64,000 nt of DNA from Vibrio jasicida CAIM 1864 = LMG 25398 (GTDB taxonomy: Bacteria; Pseudomonadota; Gammaproteobacteria; Enterobacterales; Vibrionaceae): the NCBI RefSeq assembly GCF_000400365.1, contig NZ_BAOG01000039.1, positions 62,001 through 126,000 on the forward strand, read 5' to 3'. The notes below the pieces were generated by a model that made no database searches, was not told the DNA's origin, and was given only the letters and a program-made list of their open reading frames with translations. The position numbers and the translations under genes are program-made. This document shows positions 1 through 10,967 of this stretch, one piece after another (position 1 is the stretch's first letter; the number at the start of each line of letters is the position of its first letter).

Positions 1-99
1 TGAATTTTTCAGCGGGCAAATTTCTTTGCAATAAAACGGAACGATTTTCAAAATTTTGTGATACAATCCCGCCTCTTTTTTTCTCACTCAAGAACAAGC

Positions 100-1404
100 A
101 TGAAGTTTCCTGGTCAGCGAAAATCTAAACACTACTTCCCAACTCACGCTCGAGATCCATTAGTAAACCAAATTCGACAAGCACCTAAATTGTACCGTCC
201 AACGGTTGTCGGTGTTGGTCAAACCATCGTAGATATCGAAGCGCGTGTAGATGATGCGTTTTTAGAAAAATATAACCTAAGTAAAGGTCACTCTCTCGTT
301 CTTGAAGAGAGTAAAGCTGATGCACTGTACGAAGAGCTCGTTGAACAAGGCCTGATTACGCACCAATACCCTGGTGACACAATCGGCAACACGCTTCACA
401 ACTACTCGGTACTTGCAGACAGTAAATCCGTACTTCTTGGTGTGATGTCTAAAAACATCCAAGTAGGTTCATTCGCATACCGCTACTTATGCCGTACCTC
501 TTCTCGTATGAACTTGAACCACCTACAAACCGTAGATGGTCCGATTGGTCGCTGTTACACACTGATCACTCAAGATGGTGAACGTACGTTCGCAATCAAT
601 GAAGGTCATATGAACAAGCTCTCTCCAGAGAGCATCCCGGAAGAAGTATTTACCAAAGCTTCTGCTCTTGTGGTTTCTTCTTACCTAATGCGTGGTAAAG
701 AAGAAGACCAGATGCCGCAAGCCGTTCAACGCGCTATCGAGTTTGCAAAGAAACACGAAGTCCCTGTGGTACTGACTTTAGGCACTAAATACGTTATCGA
801 AGGTAATGCTAAATGGTGGCAAGAGTACATTCGCGAGAACGTATCAGTTGTCGCAATGAATGAAGAAGAAGGAGCAGCGTTAACAGGTGAGAATGATCCG
901 CTTGCTGCTGCAAACAAAGCTCTGGAATGGGTGGACCTTGTTCTTTGCACTGCTGGTCCAGATGGCCTTTACATGGCTGGCTACACGGATGAAAAAGTGA
1001 AGCGTGAAACCACTCACGATATTCTCGAAGGCTCAATTGAAGACTTCAACAGGTTTGAGTTTAGCCGTGCAATGCGTAAAGACGACTGCCAGAATCCAAT
1101 GAAAGTGTACTCTCACATTGGTCCATACCTTGGCGGCCCGCTTGAGATTAAAAACACGAATGGAGCTGGCGACGCTGCGCTCTCTGCACTGTTGCACGAC
1201 ATGGCAGCTAACTCATTCCACAATAAAGAAGTGCCAAACTCAGAGAAACACGAAGTACGTTGCCTAACCTACTCTTCTCTGTCGCAAATTTGTAAATACG
1301 CAAACCGCGTAAGCTACGAAGTACTGACACAACACTCACCTCGTCTATCACGTGCGCTACCAGAACGCGAAGATAGTCTAGAAGAGACCTACTGGGATCG
1401 ATAA
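100..1404 (+). CDS. gsk: Inosine-guanosine kinase
   Basis: Phosphorylates inosine and guanosine to IMP and GMP in purine salvage, in the cytosol. The protein is 434 residues, the usual length of this PfkB/ribokinase-family enzyme, and begins MKFPGQRKSKHYFP, the typical Gsk N-terminus. The PfkB anion-hole motif NTNGAGDAALSALLHD lies near the C-terminal third. The reading frame stays open upstream to a GTG at 58, but the ATG at 100 gives the conserved N-terminus and is preferred. It is followed by its own terminator and then by fhs, another purine/one-carbon gene. No purine operator is visible in the short stretch before it. Identification is firm; the start is well supported by the family N-terminus rather than by a strong ribosome binding site. 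Confidence 0.93.
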   Translation: MKFPGQRKSKHYFPTHARDPLVNQIRQAPKLYRPTVVGVGQTIVDIEARVDDAFLEKYNLSKGHSLVLEESKADALYEELVEQGLITHQYPGDTIGNTLHNYSVLADSKSVLLGVMSKNIQVGSFAYRYLCRTSSRMNLNHLQTVDGPIGRCYTLITQDGERTFAINEGHMNKLSPESIPEEVFTKASALVVSSYLMRGKEEDQMPQAVQRAIEFAKKHEVPVVLTLGTKYVIEGNAKWWQEYIRENVSVVAMNEEEGAALTGENDPLAAANKALEWVDLVLCTAGPDGLYMAGYTDEKVKRETTHDILEGSIEDFNRFEFSRAMRKDDCQNPMKVYSHIGPYLGGPLEIKNTNGAGDAALSALLHDMAANSFHNKEVPNSEKHEVRCLTYSSLSQICKYANRVSYEVLTQHSPRLSRALPEREDSLEETYWDR

Positions 1405-1430
1405 GAACCAAGTACTTAGAGCAATAAATA

Positions 1431-1462
1431 TGCGAAGGTCACCATTTGGTGGCCTTTTTGTT
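1431..1462 (+). terminator. Intrinsic terminator after gsk
   Basis: A stem AAGGTCACC / GGTGGCCTT with a four-base ATTT loop is followed by a T-rich run. It separates gsk from the fhs promoter region. Confidence 0.8.
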
Positions 1463-1557
1463 TTGATCTAGCGCAGTAATTAGTGGTTTTTGTTATGATG
1501 TAGCACGCTAAGGCGCACGAACTGCTTTACACCTTATTTTTTACCAGTATTATTCTC

Positions 1558-1573
1558 GCGCAAACGTTTGCGC
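1558..1573. promoter_or_regulatory. PurR box upstream of fhs
   Basis: GCGCAAACGTTTGCGC is a perfect 16-bp palindrome and matches the known PurR operator consensus ACGCAAACGTTTGCGT at all but the outermost bases. It lies about 70 bp before the fhs ATG. A possible -10 hexamer TATGAT sits at 1494-1499, so the box would fall downstream of that promoter, where a repressor would block transcription. PurR control of fhs is an inference from this site. Confidence 0.8.
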
Positions 1574-1641
1574 AACAACAAGGCCGCAGCTCAGATGGCT
1601 AATGTTGCTCGCTACGTGTTAGCCATTTTTTTGGAGTATCC

Positions 1642-3390
1642 ATGCAGTCTGATATTGAAATTTGCCGAAACACACCGTTATCTTCCATCGCTACCGTTGC
1701 CGCAAACGCAGGCCTTTTACCGCACGAATTTGATACACACGGAAAATATAAAGCCAAAGTTTACCCTCAGTGCCTTCAACGCCTTCATACAAATCAAGAC
1801 GGTAAATTGGTATTGGTTACTGCAATCACGCCCACCCCTCTTGGTGAAGGTAAAACCGTTACCACTATTGGTTTATCACAAGGCCTTTCCAAGATTAACC
1901 AATCGGTCATGGCATGCATTCGCCAACCTTCAATGGGGCCAGTCTTTGGAGTCAAAGGTGGTGCAGCTGGCGGTGGTTACTCTCAAGTCGCCCCTATGGA
2001 CGAACTAAATCTTCATCTCACAGGCGATATTCATGCTGTTACCGCAGCACACAACCTTGCTTCTGCAGCATTGGATGCACGTCTTTACCATGAACAACGA
2101 GAAGGCTATGAGGCATTTGAAGCACGAACGGGTTTAACTGCGCTTAAAATCGACGTTGAGCGTATCACGTGGAAACGTGTTATGGACCATAACGATCGCG
2201 CACTGCGTATGGTGAAAATTGGTCTGAACGAAGAAGGTAAAACCATTAACGGCTTTGAGCGTGATGAAGGGTTTGATATCTCTGCCGCTTCAGAGCTGAT
2301 GGCGATACTCGCGCTTGCAAAAGATTTAAACGACTTACGCCAGCGTATAGGTCGGATTGTTGTCGCTTACAACTTAGAAGGCAAACCGATTACGACGGAA
2401 GATCTACAAGTCGCAGGAGCTATGGCTGTCACACTAAAAGACACCATTGCCCCAACACTCATGCAAACGTTGGAAGGTGTACCTACGTTGATTCACGCAG
2501 GCCCTTTTGCCAACATAGCCCATGGCAACTCCTCTATCATTGCCGATCAAATTGCATTAAAACTTTCTAGTTACGTTGTCACTGAGGCGGGTTTTGGTTC
2601 TGATATGGGTTTCGAGAAAGCGTGCAATATTAAAGCTTCGGCAGCGAATCGAGCCCCGGACTGTGTGGTAATCGTAGCAACACTCCGGGGCCTAAAAGCC
2701 AATTCGGGTCATTATGATCTTCGCCCAGGTATGGCGATTCCGGATTCAATCTTTAACCCTGACCAAGCCGCATTAGAAGCAGGATTTGAAAACCTAAAAT
2801 GGCATATTAACAATGTCCATAAATATGGTATTCCTGCGGTCGTCGCTATTAACCAATTCCCTCAAGATTCGTTAGAAGAACTTAATGAGTTGAAATCATT
2901 GGTTAAACGTTTCAATCCGGATGTAAAAGTGGCCGTGAGCACGGCATTTGGCCAAGGGGGTGAAGGCACGATTGAGTTGGCACAACATGTTGTCGAAGCC
3001 TGTGAGCAGCCCTCATCATTCCGTCCCCTTTACACGCCAGAGCAGCCTCTAAAAGAAAAATTGATGGCAGTGTGTGAAGCGGGTTATGGGGCGTCAACTA
3101 TCGACATGAGCGAGCAAGCGAAAAAACAATTAGCACACTTTGAAGCGCTCGGCTTTGATAACCTAGCGGTCTGTATTGCTAAGACACCATTGTCGATCAC
3201 AACCGACTCTGCCATTAAAGGGGCACCAAATGGCTTTAGCGTACCAATTCGAGAACTGCGTTTGTGCGCAGGCGCTGGCTTTGTTTATGCGCTTTCAGGT
3301 AATGTTATGACCATGCCAGGCTTACCAGATAAACCAGCATTTATGAATTTGGACCTTGATGATCAAGGCAATATTATCGGCCTGTCTTAA
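1642..3390 (+). CDS. fhs: Formate-tetrahydrofolate ligase
   Basis: ATP-dependent ligase that joins formate to tetrahydrofolate, giving 10-formyl-THF for purine and one-carbon metabolism. The 582-residue length is normal for a bacterial single-domain Fhs. The nucleotide-binding loop [16 protein letters not shown] is at about residues 55-70, and the family stretches [12 protein letters not shown] and [12 protein letters not shown] follow. A GGAG ribosome binding site (TTTGGAGTATCC) precedes the ATG. The gene appears monocistronic, with a PurR box upstream and a strong hairpin downstream. Its neighbour gsk and the glycine cleavage cluster 30 kb away also feed one-carbon and purine pools, and gcvT carries a similar PurR box. 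Confidence 0.96.
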   Translation: MQSDIEICRNTPLSSIATVAANAGLLPHEFDTHGKYKAKVYPQCLQRLHTNQDGKLVLVTAITPTPLGEGKTVTTIGLSQGLSKINQSVMACIRQPSMGPVFGVKGGAAGGGYSQVAPMDELNLHLTGDIHAVTAAHNLASAALDARLYHEQREGYEAFEARTGLTALKIDVERITWKRVMDHNDRALRMVKIGLNEEGKTINGFERDEGFDISAASELMAILALAKDLNDLRQRIGRIVVAYNLEGKPITTEDLQVAGAMAVTLKDTIAPTLMQTLEGVPTLIHAGPFANIAHGNSSIIADQIALKLSSYVVTEAGFGSDMGFEKACNIKASAANRAPDCVVIVATLRGLKANSGHYDLRPGMAIPDSIFNPDQAALEAGFENLKWHINNVHKYGIPAVVAINQFPQDSLEELNELKSLVKRFNPDVKVAVSTAFGQGGEGTIELAQHVVEACEQPSSFRPLYTPEQPLKEKLMAVCEAGYGASTIDMSEQAKKQLAHFEALGFDNLAVCIAKTPLSITTDSAIKGAPNGFSVPIRELRLCAGAGFVYALSGNVMTMPGLPDKPAFMNLDLDDQGNIIGLS

Positions 3391-3404
3391 GGTATGCGAA
3401 TTTA

Positions 3405-3440
3405 AAAATAGAATGGGAGTGTTCAACACTCCTATTTTTC
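3405..3440 (+). terminator. Intrinsic terminator after fhs
   Basis: GGAGTGTT-C-AACACTCC with extended AAT/ATT pairing forms a long, almost perfect hairpin followed by TTTTT. Confidence 0.85.
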
Positions 3441-3639
3441 CATTTATTCCTCTTAACCCTCTGTTTTTAAATAGCTTTACAGTGTAAACCAACACCAAGG
3501 TCCTACTTCCACACCTCCCTTTCACCAATATAGTGCACGGTATATTCCTTAACTCCCTAATGTAGTGCAACCAATCTTCCATTTTGTTCAAAGCGCATTG
3601 ATTCTATTAGAAAAATTCTGTGGCTCGAATCTTGTAATG

Positions 3640-3661
3640 CGTTATGTAGCATTACATAACG
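3640..3661. promoter_or_regulatory. Palindrome upstream of glgC
   Basis: The 355 bp between fhs and glgC hold the fhs terminator and, about 85 bp before the glgC ATG, the inverted repeat GTTATGTAGCATTACATAAC with one further C/G pair outside it (nine-base arms). This looks like an operator for a dimeric regulator. I cannot name the regulator. The rest of the gap is AT-rich and shows no coding signal I trust. Confidence 0.5.
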
Positions 3662-3745
3662 TCAAATATAAGCACGCAAGCAGTTGGCTAACTCCTCAGG
3701 CTTATCGCTGCTTCAGGACACGAAGAACAAGGGAAAGGGAATATT

Positions 3746-4960
3746 ATGCAAGATGCACTCGCCGTAATTTTAGCTGGAGGAATGGGTTCTCGACTCAGTC
3801 CATTGACCGATGATAGGGCAAAACCTGCGGTCCCCTTTGGAGGAAAATACCGAATCATCGACTTTACGCTAACTAATTGTCTTCATTCAGGTTTAAGAAA
3901 GATATTAGTTCTCACTCAATACAAATCCCATTCATTACAAAAACACTTAAGAGATGGATGGTCCGTTTTTAATCCCGAACTTGGTGAGTACATTACCGCT
4001 GTCCCACCCCAAATGCGCAAAGGTGGTGCATGGTACGAAGGCACTGCGGACGCTATTTACCACAACATGTGGCTTCTCGACCGTAATGATGCCAAGTACG
4101 TTGTCGTTCTATCCGGTGACCATATCTATCGAATGGACTACGCGGCAATGCTCGAAGAGCATAAATCGAACGGAGCAAAACTAACTGTAGCTTGTATGGA
4201 TGTTCCTGTAGAAGAAGCAACCGCTTTTGGTGTGATGGGAACAAATGAAAGTGGTTTGGTGCAGTCTTTCATCGAGAAACCAGAGAGCCCACCTACTCTG
4301 CCTGATGATCCGACACAGAGTCTCGCATCGATGGGAATTTACATCTTCAATATGGATGCATTGCAAGACGCTCTCGAACAAGACTCGCAACTCGAAGAGT
4401 CGAACCACGATTTTGGTAAAGATATCATTCCTAAGCTCATTGATACCGAGTCGGTTTACGCGTACAAATTTTGTGGCAGCAAAGGCCGGGTTGACAAAGA
4501 CTGCTATTGGCGCGACGTGGGTACGATTGACTCTTTCTATGAAGCAAATATGGATTTGTTAGAACCCGTTCCACCGATGAACTTGTACCAACCCAATTGG
4601 GCCATTCGAACCTATGAAGCTCAATTTCCACCAGCACGAACCGTTTCTTCTGCTACTGGCAATGAAGGTATTTTCATTAACTCCATCATTGCAAACGGCG
4701 TAATCAACTCAGGCGGTTCAGTTCAGCACTCGGTTATTGCATCGAATGTGCGTATCCATGATAGCGCGACCGTAGTCGACAGTATTATCTTTGACGATGT
4801 CGAAGTTGGTGAAGGTTGTCAGCTGGTAAGTTGTATCATCGATAAACATGTTTGCATCCCACCACACACTCAAATCGGTATGAACAAGATCGAGGATGCA
4901 AAGCGATTCCACGTATCGGAAAAAGGCATCGTGGTTATCCCTGAGGGGTATGAATTCTAA
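3746..4960 (+). CDS. glgC: Glucose-1-phosphate adenylyltransferase
   Basis: Makes ADP-glucose from ATP and glucose-1-phosphate, the committed step of bacterial glycogen synthesis. The protein has 404 residues. Visible are the nucleotidyl-transferase signature [14 protein letters not shown] near the N-terminus, the [15 protein letters not shown] stretch, [11 protein letters not shown], and a C-terminal left-handed beta-helix region with hexapeptide-like repeats. A GGGAAAGGGA ribosome binding site precedes the ATG. The gene stands alone here, without glgA, glgB or glgX, as expected if this is a second glgC copy of a Vibrio. Vibrios are reported to carry two GlgC forms, but I cannot say from sequence alone which one this is. 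It is flanked by a palindrome upstream and a bidirectional terminator downstream. Confidence 0.95.
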   Translation: MQDALAVILAGGMGSRLSPLTDDRAKPAVPFGGKYRIIDFTLTNCLHSGLRKILVLTQYKSHSLQKHLRDGWSVFNPELGEYITAVPPQMRKGGAWYEGTADAIYHNMWLLDRNDAKYVVVLSGDHIYRMDYAAMLEEHKSNGAKLTVACMDVPVEEATAFGVMGTNESGLVQSFIEKPESPPTLPDDPTQSLASMGIYIFNMDALQDALEQDSQLEESNHDFGKDIIPKLIDTESVYAYKFCGSKGRVDKDCYWRDVGTIDSFYEANMDLLEPVPPMNLYQPNWAIRTYEAQFPPARTVSSATGNEGIFINSIIANGVINSGGSVQHSVIASNVRIHDSATVVDSIIFDDVEVGEGCQLVSCIIDKHVCIPPHTQIGMNKIEDAKRFHVSEKGIVVIPEGYEF

Positions 4961-4997
4961 CTGACTCGCCATTGGTAACACTATTTATCTCCCATAA

Positions 4998-5030
4998 TAA
5001 AAAGCGCGCGATTTACATCGCGCGCTTTTC
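4998..5030. terminator. Bidirectional terminator glgC / chitinase
   Basis: AAAGCGCGCGAT-TTAC-ATCGCGCGCTTT is a 12-bp perfect stem with A/T runs on both sides. It serves glgC on the plus strand and the convergent chitinase gene on the minus strand. Confidence 0.9.
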
Positions 5031-5049
5031 CATAACCGATTAAAACGGA

Positions 5050-8000
5050 TTAGATGTTACATACTGTCGCCCAGCTACCATCGCTACCCGGCTCAGATGC
5101 TGTCCACCAATTTGCTTGGTACACCACACCATTGTGAATCACTTTATCACCTTGGTTAGCGTGGCTTGGGTTACCTTGCCAATCTGTTTGTGGAAGATCA
5201 GGGTAAGTAACTAGACCCGCAGTGTCACAAGTACCCGGCTCAGTACCACCGCCGCCGCCAGTACCAGAGTTTAGGTCACCAATTGGTAGGTCTGGTTGCT
5301 CAAACTTAAACGCAAACTCTTTACCGCCAGAAATCACCGTATAGTTAGCTGGGCCAGAGATTGGTAAGTAGTAAACCATATCAAGCTCGTAAGTGCCGCC
5401 CGCAGGTAGGTCTTTCCATGCTGGTAGCGAGAAAGATACGCGGTGCATTACACCATCCAAACCACCAATGTTGTTCGCACGAGTATGGCCAGAAGCAATC
5501 ACACTTAGACCGCCGCCAGACTGATCTTTCGCGTTATCCGGAGCAGATACAGGAATATCGAATTGGAATTCCGTACCACCAGGGATAGCTTGACCCGTGT
5601 TGTTGGTGAACGTGATCTTAGGGTTGATTGGGTAGTTTTGGTCACCAACTTTGAAACCACCAACACTCACTGCAATGTCTACTGCTTCGGTTGGGATTGC
5701 ACCAGTTGCGATCTTGTTACCGTAAGGCGTTGCAGACTTAAACTTGTCGTAAATCGCTTTAGTCATAGTGTTACCCATGTGGTACTCACCATTGCCCGCC
5801 GCACAAGCCTGTTCTGTAGCGTCGATTGCAGTACGGTTGCCATTTGCGTCTAGTACATAACAGTTGTAGTCACCTGCCAGTTCCCAGAACATAATGCCAC
5901 CGATTTCTTTGTCGATAACGTAGTCCGCTTTCACTTGTACAGACGCTTTATCTTCTGTCGATAGGAAAACGCTCTTCTCAGCATTCCATAGCCATGGTGC
6001 AACCGCAACATCATCATAGTGACGAGTGTAAGAACCAACAAACTTGTCCGTTGGATCGTTCACAGGGTCTAGGCCGTAAGCTTGAGCGTAAGAACCCCAA
6101 ATACCTTTCTCTAGGTTCTTCGCATGCCACATTGGGTTAGAACCTGCACCCATTTCGTTGCCTTTAGGGTCAGTGTCATGCCACATGTTATCGATACCGA
6201 TAGCGCCGTGACCACAATTGTTCTTCTCACCTTCACCAGTGCCAGGAGCACATTCAGATTGGTTAGGAAGTGCTGCTCGGCCCCATAGGCCATTATCACC
6301 ACCTGTTACACCTTGCCAACCACGAGTGTAGTAAGGAACACCGATGTTAATTCGACCTGCTGGCATAGAACCACGGAAGTAGTGATACGCCCAGTCAGTA
6401 TTCAAGTAACCGATACCACCGTATGCCGCCGTGCCGTATACGTTCCACTGTGCCAACTCAGAATCTTTACCAGTGTCGTACAAGGCAGCGTTGTGACCAA
6501 CGTGATCATTCCAAGCACCGTGCAAGTCGTAGGTCATGATGTTTACGTAATCGAGGTACTTAGTAACGTCGAACGTTTCCATACCGCGCAGTAAGTAACC
6601 AGAAGAAGGCGCCGCGATTGTTAGCATGTAGTGGATGCCGTCTTGCGAAGAAGCCGCATCTAGTTTCTCACGTAGAACTTTCATCAGCTCTTGGTAAGAT
6701 GCCCATAAGTAAGCACGACGTGGTTCCATGAAGTCTTTATCGTAAGGGTTACCAGCACCCGCCATTGACGTTGGGTACTCGTAGTCGATATCTAGACCGT
6801 CAAACTTGTAGGTACGCATCATTTCAACGGCAGACGTTGCAAACTTCTCGATACCAGCATGGTTGATAGAGCCATCAGCATTGGTCGTCATGGTGTAGAA
6901 ACCACCGTCAGCAACACGATTACCATCAGCACCGAAGTGACCGCCGGTTTCAGCCCAACCACCAATTGAAATTAGCGTCTTAACATCGTGTTTTTGCTTA
7001 TAAGTTGCAAGTGCACCGAAGTGACCTTTAAAGCCCAGTTCTGGGTCAACTTCAACACCTGGCCATGTTTTACCTGTTGCTGGGTTAGTTGGATCTGTTA
7101 CATCGCCCACATTCACTTTACCGTCTGAGCCAATGCTCACGAACGCGTAATTAATGTGTGTTAGCTGATCCCAAGGAATGTCTTTCACTAAGTATGCAGC
7201 TTGCGGGTCATCCCCACTACGCCAGCTTGTGAAGTAACCGATAACACGACGCGGGTGATCTGTACCCATTAATTCACGACCATCTTCATCGTAAATAGTA
7301 CAGTAAGGAACGTCGACACCTGCCGTTTGATACAGACCATCTGGACGACAGTTTGAAGTAACCGCACCGCCATTAACCACTAACGATACAAGAGAAGAGT
7401 CTGTAGTCGCACCAGCATCGTCTGTCGCTTTCGCGTAAATTGAGATGTTGCCTGCCGTTGCTGCAGTAAAGTCAACCGAATAAGGAGCAGCAGTTGCTGT
7501 ACCAATCAGCGTACCTGCTGCGAAGAATTCCACTTTCGCAACCGCACCGTCAGCATCAGCTGCATTTGCAGTCACCGTTACCGTACCACCAAGATCCACA
7601 GTCGTTGCAGAGAGCGCTACGTCAACGGTTGGTGCTTCATTACCAGGCTGACCGGCATTAACAGTGAGGGTTACAGCACTTGCAGCACTCACTGCGTTTT
7701 TATCATCGTAAGCTTTCGTTGAGAATTCATGCGCGCCTTCAGTCGCCGTCCATGATGCTGTGAAAGGTGCTGCAGTTGACGTACCCACTAGAGCGCCATC
7801 AACAAAGAATTCAACTTTACTGATGGTTCCATCCGTATCTGCCGCATCCGCAGCAAGAGTAACAACATCACCTGCTGTAATTGAAGCCGACGCAGAAGGT
7901 GAAGTTAATGAAACTGTCGGAACTTCATTCACTGGTGGGTCAATTGGGCCACCATCACAAGCGCCAAGGTTTTCCCACTCCCCCCATTGACCGGACTGTG

Positions 8001-8211
8001 CAGGGTTGTTGTTTTGCGTCCAGTAGCGCGCTTTGTATGCGCTGTTTTCGTGTTGAACTTGGTCACCGCCGTTGTAAACCTTTGACGAATCCCAAGCCGC
8101 TAACGGCGTACAATCAACGGCTGCATAGCTGTTGAAGGCCATTAGACAAGATGCAGTTAACGTACTGAGTGTAAATACACTCTTTACTGCTTTCCCGTTT
8201 CTAAGGTGCAT
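5050..8211 (-). CDS. Secreted GH18 chitinase with two chitin-binding ends
   Basis: Secreted endo/processive chitinase of 1053 residues. The ATG at 8211 is chosen because AAGGAAG lies just before it and a clean signal peptide follows (…[12 protein letters not shown]). Order of domains: signal peptide (1-31), CBM5/12 chitin-binding domain with aromatic residues (about 33-85), two Ig-like repeats of about 95 residues sharing the pattern AP/VPTV…TDG..KVEFF..G.L.GT, then a GH18 barrel (about 320-750) with SIGGW and the catalytic DGLDIDYE motif (acid Glu478). A beta-rich domain and a second CBM5/12 at the very C-terminus follow. It is about 200 residues longer than the common Vibrio ChiA (about 850), and the duplicated Ig-like modules account for most of the excess. 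Chitin degradation feeds carbon and nitrogen in marine vibrios. Confidence 0.95.
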   Translation of the reverse strand: MHLRNGKAVKSVFTLSTLTASCLMAFNSYAAVDCTPLAAWDSSKVYNGGDQVQHENSAYKARYWTQNNNPAQSGQWGEWENLGACDGGPIDPPVNEVPTVSLTSPSASASITAGDVVTLAADAADTDGTISKVEFFVDGALVGTSTAAPFTASWTATEGAHEFSTKAYDDKNAVSAASAVTLTVNAGQPGNEAPTVDVALSATTVDLGGTVTVTANAADADGAVAKVEFFAAGTLIGTATAAPYSVDFTAATAGNISIYAKATDDAGATTDSSLVSLVVNGGAVTSNCRPDGLYQTAGVDVPYCTIYDEDGRELMGTDHPRRVIGYFTSWRSGDDPQAAYLVKDIPWDQLTHINYAFVSIGSDGKVNVGDVTDPTNPATGKTWPGVEVDPELGFKGHFGALATYKQKHDVKTLISIGGWAETGGHFGADGNRVADGGFYTMTTNADGSINHAGIEKFATSAVEMMRTYKFDGLDIDYEYPTSMAGAGNPYDKDFMEPRRAYLWASYQELMKVLREKLDAASSQDGIHYMLTIAAPSSGYLLRGMETFDVTKYLDYVNIMTYDLHGAWNDHVGHNAALYDTGKDSELAQWNVYGTAAYGGIGYLNTDWAYHYFRGSMPAGRINIGVPYYTRGWQGVTGGDNGLWGRAALPNQSECAPGTGEGEKNNCGHGAIGIDNMWHDTDPKGNEMGAGSNPMWHAKNLEKGIWGSYAQAYGLDPVNDPTDKFVGSYTRHYDDVAVAPWLWNAEKSVFLSTEDKASVQVKADYVIDKEIGGIMFWELAGDYNCYVLDANGNRTAIDATEQACAAGNGEYHMGNTMTKAIYDKFKSATPYGNKIATGAIPTEAVDIAVSVGGFKVGDQNYPINPKITFTNNTGQAIPGGTEFQFDIPVSAPDNAKDQSGGGLSVIASGHTRANNIGGLDGVMHRVSFSLPAWKDLPAGGTYELDMVYYLPISGPANYTVISGGKEFAFKFEQPDLPIGDLNSGTGGGGGTEPGTCDTAGLVTYPDLPQTDWQGNPSHANQGDKVIHNGVVYQANWWTASEPGSDGSWATVCNI

Positions 8212-8489
8212 ATTGCTCTTCCTTAAGTTATTGTTAGTACAATACAAAATACGCTTTAAATACTGCGCATCATTACTTTTGTTTCGACGTAAAATAACTT
8301 AAGTACAAGTACAGAGTTTCACACTAAGAATTTATAGATTTTCAGCAACACCTCTCAAGAATCCACTAAAACCTTGCAACGAATGACATCTTATTTTGCA
8401 CCGATAACTAATTTTATTACTCAAATAAATATATCGATCGCAAATAATTAAAAAACACAAAAAAAGTCCTAATTTTGAAATATAGATCA

Positions 8490-9371
8490 CTAAGCCTTTG
8501 TTGATCTTGGCGTTTCGTTAAAGTGCCGCTTGTACTCACGACTAAACTGAGAAGGACTGCTATAGCCCACTTGTCTCGCGGCGTCATTCACTCTTCTTCC
8601 TTCAAGCTGAATCAATTCACGAGCTTTATTCAAACGCACCTTTTTGATGTATTGCAACGGTGACTCCAAAGTCACACTCCTGAACGCTTGGTGAAACGCG
8701 GATACACTCATGTTCGCCTCTTCAGCCAACGTTTGTACATTGAGTTGTTCATGGTATTCCTGATGAACGCGGTTTAATGCTTTTGCAACCCTCGCATACG
8801 ACCCCTCTTGATGTGCGAGCTCAAAAAGAACATGGCCGGATTCACTCACCAAAGTACGGTAGACGATCTCTTCTAGAAGCATGTCGCCAAGCATTGCGAC
8901 TTCAAGATCGTTGCACAATGCCGTCATTAGACGTTTGCACGCATCCAGCATTAGATCGTTCATACGAACCGATTTCAACCCACAACGAGCAGCGTCCTCA
9001 CAAGTATTACTAAAGTGTTGCGACTCCAGTTTTTTGACCAACTTTTGAAGCATGGCGGGAGAAATATCAATGGAAATACCCAACAAAGGCTCGTCGTTAA
9101 CAGAAATTGCTTCGCACTCAAGTGGCATAGGCACCCCTACAACCAAATAATCGTCAGGGCCATAACGTACTGGCGTTTGGCCAATATGAATATTCTTGTA
9201 ACCTTGCCCTAAAACAATAATCCCTGATTGATAAACAAAAGGTTGACGATTATTGCCTTTGCTACTGCGATAAAACCACACACCATCAATGGCGGTTTCT
9301 TTAATGCCTTCTAAATCATCTAAACCATATTTAGTGGCGTACTGCTGCATGATCTCAGCAAGTGTCTTCAT
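8490..9371 (-). CDS. AraC-family regulator, YqhC-like
   Basis: Transcription factor of 293 residues, with an AraC N-terminal sensor region (about 20-170) and a C-terminal double helix-turn-helix (about 190-285) containing the recognisable VGYSSPSQFSREYKRHF signature. The ATG at 9371 is preferred over the one eight codons upstream because TTGGAG sits at the right distance before it. It is divergent from the aldehyde reductase gene yqhD, the same arrangement as yqhC-yqhD in E. coli, where YqhC activates yqhD in response to reactive aldehydes. That regulatory role is inferred from position and family. I see no clear operator in the roughly 180 bp between the two starts. Confidence 0.85.
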   Translation of the reverse strand: MKTLAEIMQQYATKYGLDDLEGIKETAIDGVWFYRSSKGNNRQPFVYQSGIIVLGQGYKNIHIGQTPVRYGPDDYLVVGVPMPLECEAISVNDEPLLGISIDISPAMLQKLVKKLESQHFSNTCEDAARCGLKSVRMNDLMLDACKRLMTALCNDLEVAMLGDMLLEEIVYRTLVSESGHVLFELAHQEGSYARVAKALNRVHQEYHEQLNVQTLAEEANMSVSAFHQAFRSVTLESPLQYIKKVRLNKARELIQLEGRRVNDAARQVGYSSPSQFSREYKRHFNETPRSTKA

Positions 9372-9552
9372 CTTGTCACTCCAATAGTTATGCACGCACT
9401 ATACTTGGAGTTCCGATTACAGTTCCAGCACAAGAACGGTATATTTGTAGAAATAGGCAATAAATTTGCAGAAATCGGTCTACTCAGCGCCATTAACGCA
9501 TACTAATATGCATGTATTAACCATCCTCACATTGGAAGCAAGAGGTCTAATA

Positions 9553-10701
9553 ATGAACTTTTCATACGTCAACCCTACTAAAATCTTCTTTGGCCAAGGC
9601 CAAATTGCCGCAATCAAAGATGCAATCCCTGCAGACCAAAAAGTACTGGTTATCTACGGTGGCGGTTCTATTAAAAAGAACGGCGTGTACGACCAAGTTG
9701 CACAAGCACTTGAAGGTCGCGAGTGGCTTGAATTCTCTGGCGTAGAGCCAAACCCAACGAAAGAAACCTTGGATAAAGCGGTAGCGACCGTTAAAGAGCA
9801 GAATGTTGATTTTATTCTTGCTGTTGGTGGTGGCTCCGTAATTGATGGTTCTAAATATGTTGCAGCAGCGGCTAAGTACGACGGTGACGGTTGGGACATC
9901 ATGGTAGGCAAACATCAAGTAACAGAAGCAACGCCGCTTGCTGCGATTCTTACTTTGCCTGCAACAGGTTCTGAGTCAAACATGGGCGCAGTAATCACTA
10001 AGAAAGAAACCCAAGACAAATTGGCATTTCTAGCGCCTGCTGTTCAGCCAAAATTTGCTGTGCTTGACCCAGACGTAATGAAAACTCTACCAGAGCGTCA
10101 GCTTATCAACGGCCTAGTTGATGCATGGGTACACGTATGTGAGCAATACCTAACGCTGCCAACTGGCGCAATGGTTCAAGACGGTTACGCAGAAGCGCTA
10201 CTTAAAAACCTAAAAGTATTGGGTGATCAATTCGCAGAACGTGATAACGACCAATGGCGTGCGAACCTAATGTGGACAGCAAACCAAGCATTGAACGGTC
10301 TAATCGGTAGCGGCGTTCCTCAAGATTGGGCAACGCATATGATTGGCCACGAGCTGACTGCACTATGGCACGTAGACCACGCTCGTTCACTAGCGATCAT
10401 TCAACCATCTCTACTTCGTAACCAAATGGAATTCAAACGTCCTAAGCTTGAGCAAATGGGTCGTAACGTATTTGGCTTAGCAGAAGGTGAAGATTTGGCA
10501 GAACGCACAATCCAATCGATTGAAGCTTTCTACCACCAGCTAGAAGTCGCGACTCAACTTGAAGGTTACGGTGATGACCGTCAAGCAGCTATCGATGCTG
10601 TGATTGATCAACTGAACAAACACGGCATGACGGTTCTTGGCGAAAACCAAGCAATCGACCTAGAAAACAGCCGTAAAATTCTAGAACTTGCCGTTGCATA
10701 A
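9553..10701 (+). CDS. yqhD: NADPH-dependent aldehyde reductase, iron-ADH family
   Basis: Reduces short-chain and toxic aldehydes with NADPH. The protein has 382 residues, close to E. coli YqhD (387). Visible motifs are the dinucleotide-binding stretch VLVIYGGGSIKKNG, GGGSVIDGSK, and the metal ligands in LVDAWVHVCEQY and in HMIGHELTALWHVDHARS (Asp/His set of group III metal-dependent alcohol dehydrogenases). The frame is open upstream to 9466, but the ATG at 9553 matches the family start MNFSYVNPTKIFFG and has AGAGG before it. Divergent from an AraC-type regulator, and followed by a strong terminator. Confidence 0.93.
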   Translation: MNFSYVNPTKIFFGQGQIAAIKDAIPADQKVLVIYGGGSIKKNGVYDQVAQALEGREWLEFSGVEPNPTKETLDKAVATVKEQNVDFILAVGGGSVIDGSKYVAAAAKYDGDGWDIMVGKHQVTEATPLAAILTLPATGSESNMGAVITKKETQDKLAFLAPAVQPKFAVLDPDVMKTLPERQLINGLVDAWVHVCEQYLTLPTGAMVQDGYAEALLKNLKVLGDQFAERDNDQWRANLMWTANQALNGLIGSGVPQDWATHMIGHELTALWHVDHARSLAIIQPSLLRNQMEFKRPKLEQMGRNVFGLAEGEDLAERTIQSIEAFYHQLEVATQLEGYGDDRQAAIDAVIDQLNKHGMTVLGENQAIDLENSRKILELAVA

Positions 10702-10732
10702 CGACTCGATCTATTAAATTACTGCCTTTTTT

Positions 10733-10771
10733 GACGGCATTGTGTCTACACGGACACAATGCCGTTTTTTT
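10733..10771 (+). terminator. Intrinsic terminator after yqhD
   Basis: CGGCATTGTGTC-TACACG-GACACAATGCCG is a 12-bp perfect stem followed by seven T residues. Confidence 0.92.
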
Positions 10772-10967
10772 ATGTTAATTTAGCGCAACATTGACAACTC
10801 GATAAATATTGAACTTTTCTGCTAGAAAACTAACAAATAAGCGATGGTTCGATGTTGTTATGTAAGCCGATGACCAAAACAAACCAAGTGCTTACTATTC
10901 GAAGTGTCATTTTTTAGCTTGCTCATAAAAAGATGAGCGTTTAGTCGTCTATTCAAGAGTTATTCGT

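Noticed and set aside
1580..1625. tRNA-like string (AGCTCAGATGG, resembling a D-arm)
   Set aside because: No matching acceptor, anticodon or T-arm could be paired around it; GTTCGANTC is absent.
1568..2008. Open frame overlapping the start of fhs
   Set aside because: It runs in another frame through the PurR box and the fhs coding region, has no ribosome binding site and an unnatural composition; fhs is certain.
6313..8135. Several antisense reading frames over the chitinase gene
   Set aside because: They are frame shadows of a well-supported secreted enzyme with conserved domains across the same region.
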